In this document: in pieces, positions 5,255 through 6,081 of the stretch | How positions within the stretch are numbered: the stretch's first letter is position 1 | How the letters are laid out: each line of letters opens with the position of its first letter | From: an uncultured Porphyromonadaceae bacterium | GTDB lineage: Bacteria; Bacteroidota; Bacteroidia; Bacteroidales; Muribaculaceae | DNA: 6,081 nucleotides | Assembly: GCA_947175715.1 (NCBI GenBank) | Contig: CAMWOD010000084.1 | Coordinates: 1 to 6,081 of the forward strand | Direction: 5' to 3' | Notes under the pieces: model-generated | The model's database searches: none | What the model saw: the letters and a program-made list of their open reading frames with translations, nothing else | What the model was told of the DNA's origin: nothing | Made by a program: the position numbers and the translations under genes

Positions 5255-6081
5255 ATGCGCAAATCGCTGGTCACTATAATATGCGTGATTCTTGCTGCGG
5301 CAATGCTCGCTGTAGCCAAGCCAAAGAAAAAGAAACAGCCTTCAAAGCCCGCAACCTCACAGTCGGTAAGGGCTCAACAGAAGGACAACAACCGCGCTAT
5401 GCGCGAAACTTCGCGCAAGCTCCAGGCCAATGAGGCCGCCACAGCACTCCAGCTCGATTCGCTCAACACCCTTCGTGCCGAGATACACGACATCGACTCA
5501 TCGATTTCGCAGCTCAACTCAACAATCGACTCCATCAATACCCGCATAGACAACATCAACGAAAGTATCGACAGCAAGGAGGCCGACCTCAAGCAACTCA
5601 AAAAACGATATGCACGAGCCGTGCGCAAGTTCAAAGGGCATAGACAGGCTATGTCAAAAACATCATTCCTGTTATCATCCGGCTCATTTGCCCAAGCCTA
5701 TCGGCGCATGGCCTACATAAAGCAGTATACCCGCTGGCGCGAACGAAAGACCCAACAGATACTCCAGGCACAAGAAGAACTGGCCAAAAAGCGCGACGAA
5801 CTGTCGCAGGCTCAAGCTGATCGAGAGGCAACGCTATCGGAAGTAGCCGCAAGCCGCACGCGCATGGAGTCGATGCGCTCCGACCAGTCGCGCATCGTAG
5901 CATCGCTCCAAAAAGAGGGTTCGTCACTTCGCAATGTGCTGCGGCAGCAGGAACTACGAGCGCAGGAACTCGATCGCGAGCTCGACCGTATTATAGCCGA
6001 AGAGCAGCGTCAACGCCAAGCCGAAGAACGCCGCAAAGCCGAAGAGCGCCGCAAAGCCGAAGAAAAGCGAAAGGCTGAGGA
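5255..6081 (+). CDS. envC: EnvC/M23-family murein hydrolase activator, N-terminal part
   Basis: The frame is open for 275 codons from the ATG at 5255 to the window edge. EnvC-type proteins use a periplasmic coiled coil to couple to the divisome (FtsEX in Proteobacteria) and a C-terminal LytM/M23 domain to activate or perform peptidoglycan cleavage. Residues 1-21 form a Sec signal peptide with an A-V-A cleavage site before a lysine-rich stretch (KPKKKK). A first coiled coil runs from about 50 to 127, with near-perfect a/d heptads (L70, L73, I77, I80, I84, L87, I91, I94, I98, I101, I105). The diagnostic EnvC segment FLLSSGSFAQAYRRMAYIKQY is at 138-158, followed by a second long coiled coil (about 160-250) and an AEERRK-repeat arm. 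The M23 domain lies beyond the window, so I cannot say whether its zinc ligands (catalytic) are kept or lost (activator only). The start is 18 bp after the DUF4292 stop, with no Shine-Dalgarno sequence. Confidence 0.88.
   Translation, partial: MRKSLVTIICVILAAAMLAVAKPKKKKQPSKPATSQSVRAQQKDNNRAMRETSRKLQANEAATALQLDSLNTLRAEIHDIDSSISQLNSTIDSINTRIDNINESIDSKEADLKQLKKRYARAVRKFKGHRQAMSKTSFLLSSGSFAQAYRRMAYIKQYTRWRERKTQQILQAQEELAKKRDELSQAQADREATLSEVAASRTRMESMRSDQSRIVASLQKEGSSLRNVLRQQELRAQELDRELDRIIAEEQRQRQAEERRKAEERRKAEEKRKAE
6020..6081 (+). repeat. 18-bp in-frame tandem repeat coding AEERRK
   Basis: Inside the EnvC-like gene, three consecutive 18-bp units (6020-6037, 6038-6055, 6056-6073) and a partial fourth run to the window end. 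The first two differ by a single third-position change (GAA/GAG) and encode AEERRK twice. The third encodes AEEKRK, and the fourth begins AE. The result is a highly charged, probably continuous single alpha helix after the second coiled coil. The repeat may continue past the edge, and copy number could vary by slippage. Confidence 0.8.

Overview
The window looks like a chromosomal segment of a Bacteroidales bacterium, possibly of the Muribaculaceae type. The evidence is the gene content (a DUF4292 lipoprotein between a TPR protein and an EnvC-family protein, downstream of dut), A-rich leaders without Shine-Dalgarno sequences, a Bacteroidota-type TAnnTTTG -7 element before dut, and moderate GC content. 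The genus-level guess is an inference from style and was not tested.

Layout: positions 1-1857 hold dnaK on the minus strand, with its start inside the window and its extreme C-terminus cut off at base 1. A 274-bp divergent intergenic region (1858-2131) follows. On the plus strand there is then a tight four-gene run, probably one operon: dut (2132-2575), a 585-residue TPR-repeat exported protein (2583-4340), a 288-residue DUF4292 lipoprotein with a LolA/LolB-like character (4370-5236), and the N-terminal coiled-coil half of an EnvC/M23-family murein hydrolase activator (5255 to beyond 6081). The gaps between these genes are 7, 29 and 18 bp, with no terminator visible in any of them.

The genes on the right combine nucleotide-pool hygiene (dUTPase) with three cell-envelope proteins. 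From knowledge of the families, EnvC-like proteins control septal peptidoglycan hydrolysis. DUF4292 lipoproteins resemble lipoprotein carrier/acceptor proteins. The TPR protein is probably a periplasmic or membrane-attached scaffold. Their shared envelope role is inferred from co-localisation. DnaK is the general Hsp70 chaperone and appears to be controlled separately from the divergent promoter region.

The most interesting non-coding signal lies upstream of dnaK: a near-match to a sigma-54 (-24/-12) promoter, preceded by two tandem copies of TGACA-N4-TGGCAG spaced exactly 21 bp apart. This is the layout expected for an enhancer-binding protein acting on a sigma-54 promoter. No mobile element, CRISPR array, RNA gene or clearly novel multi-gene system is visible.
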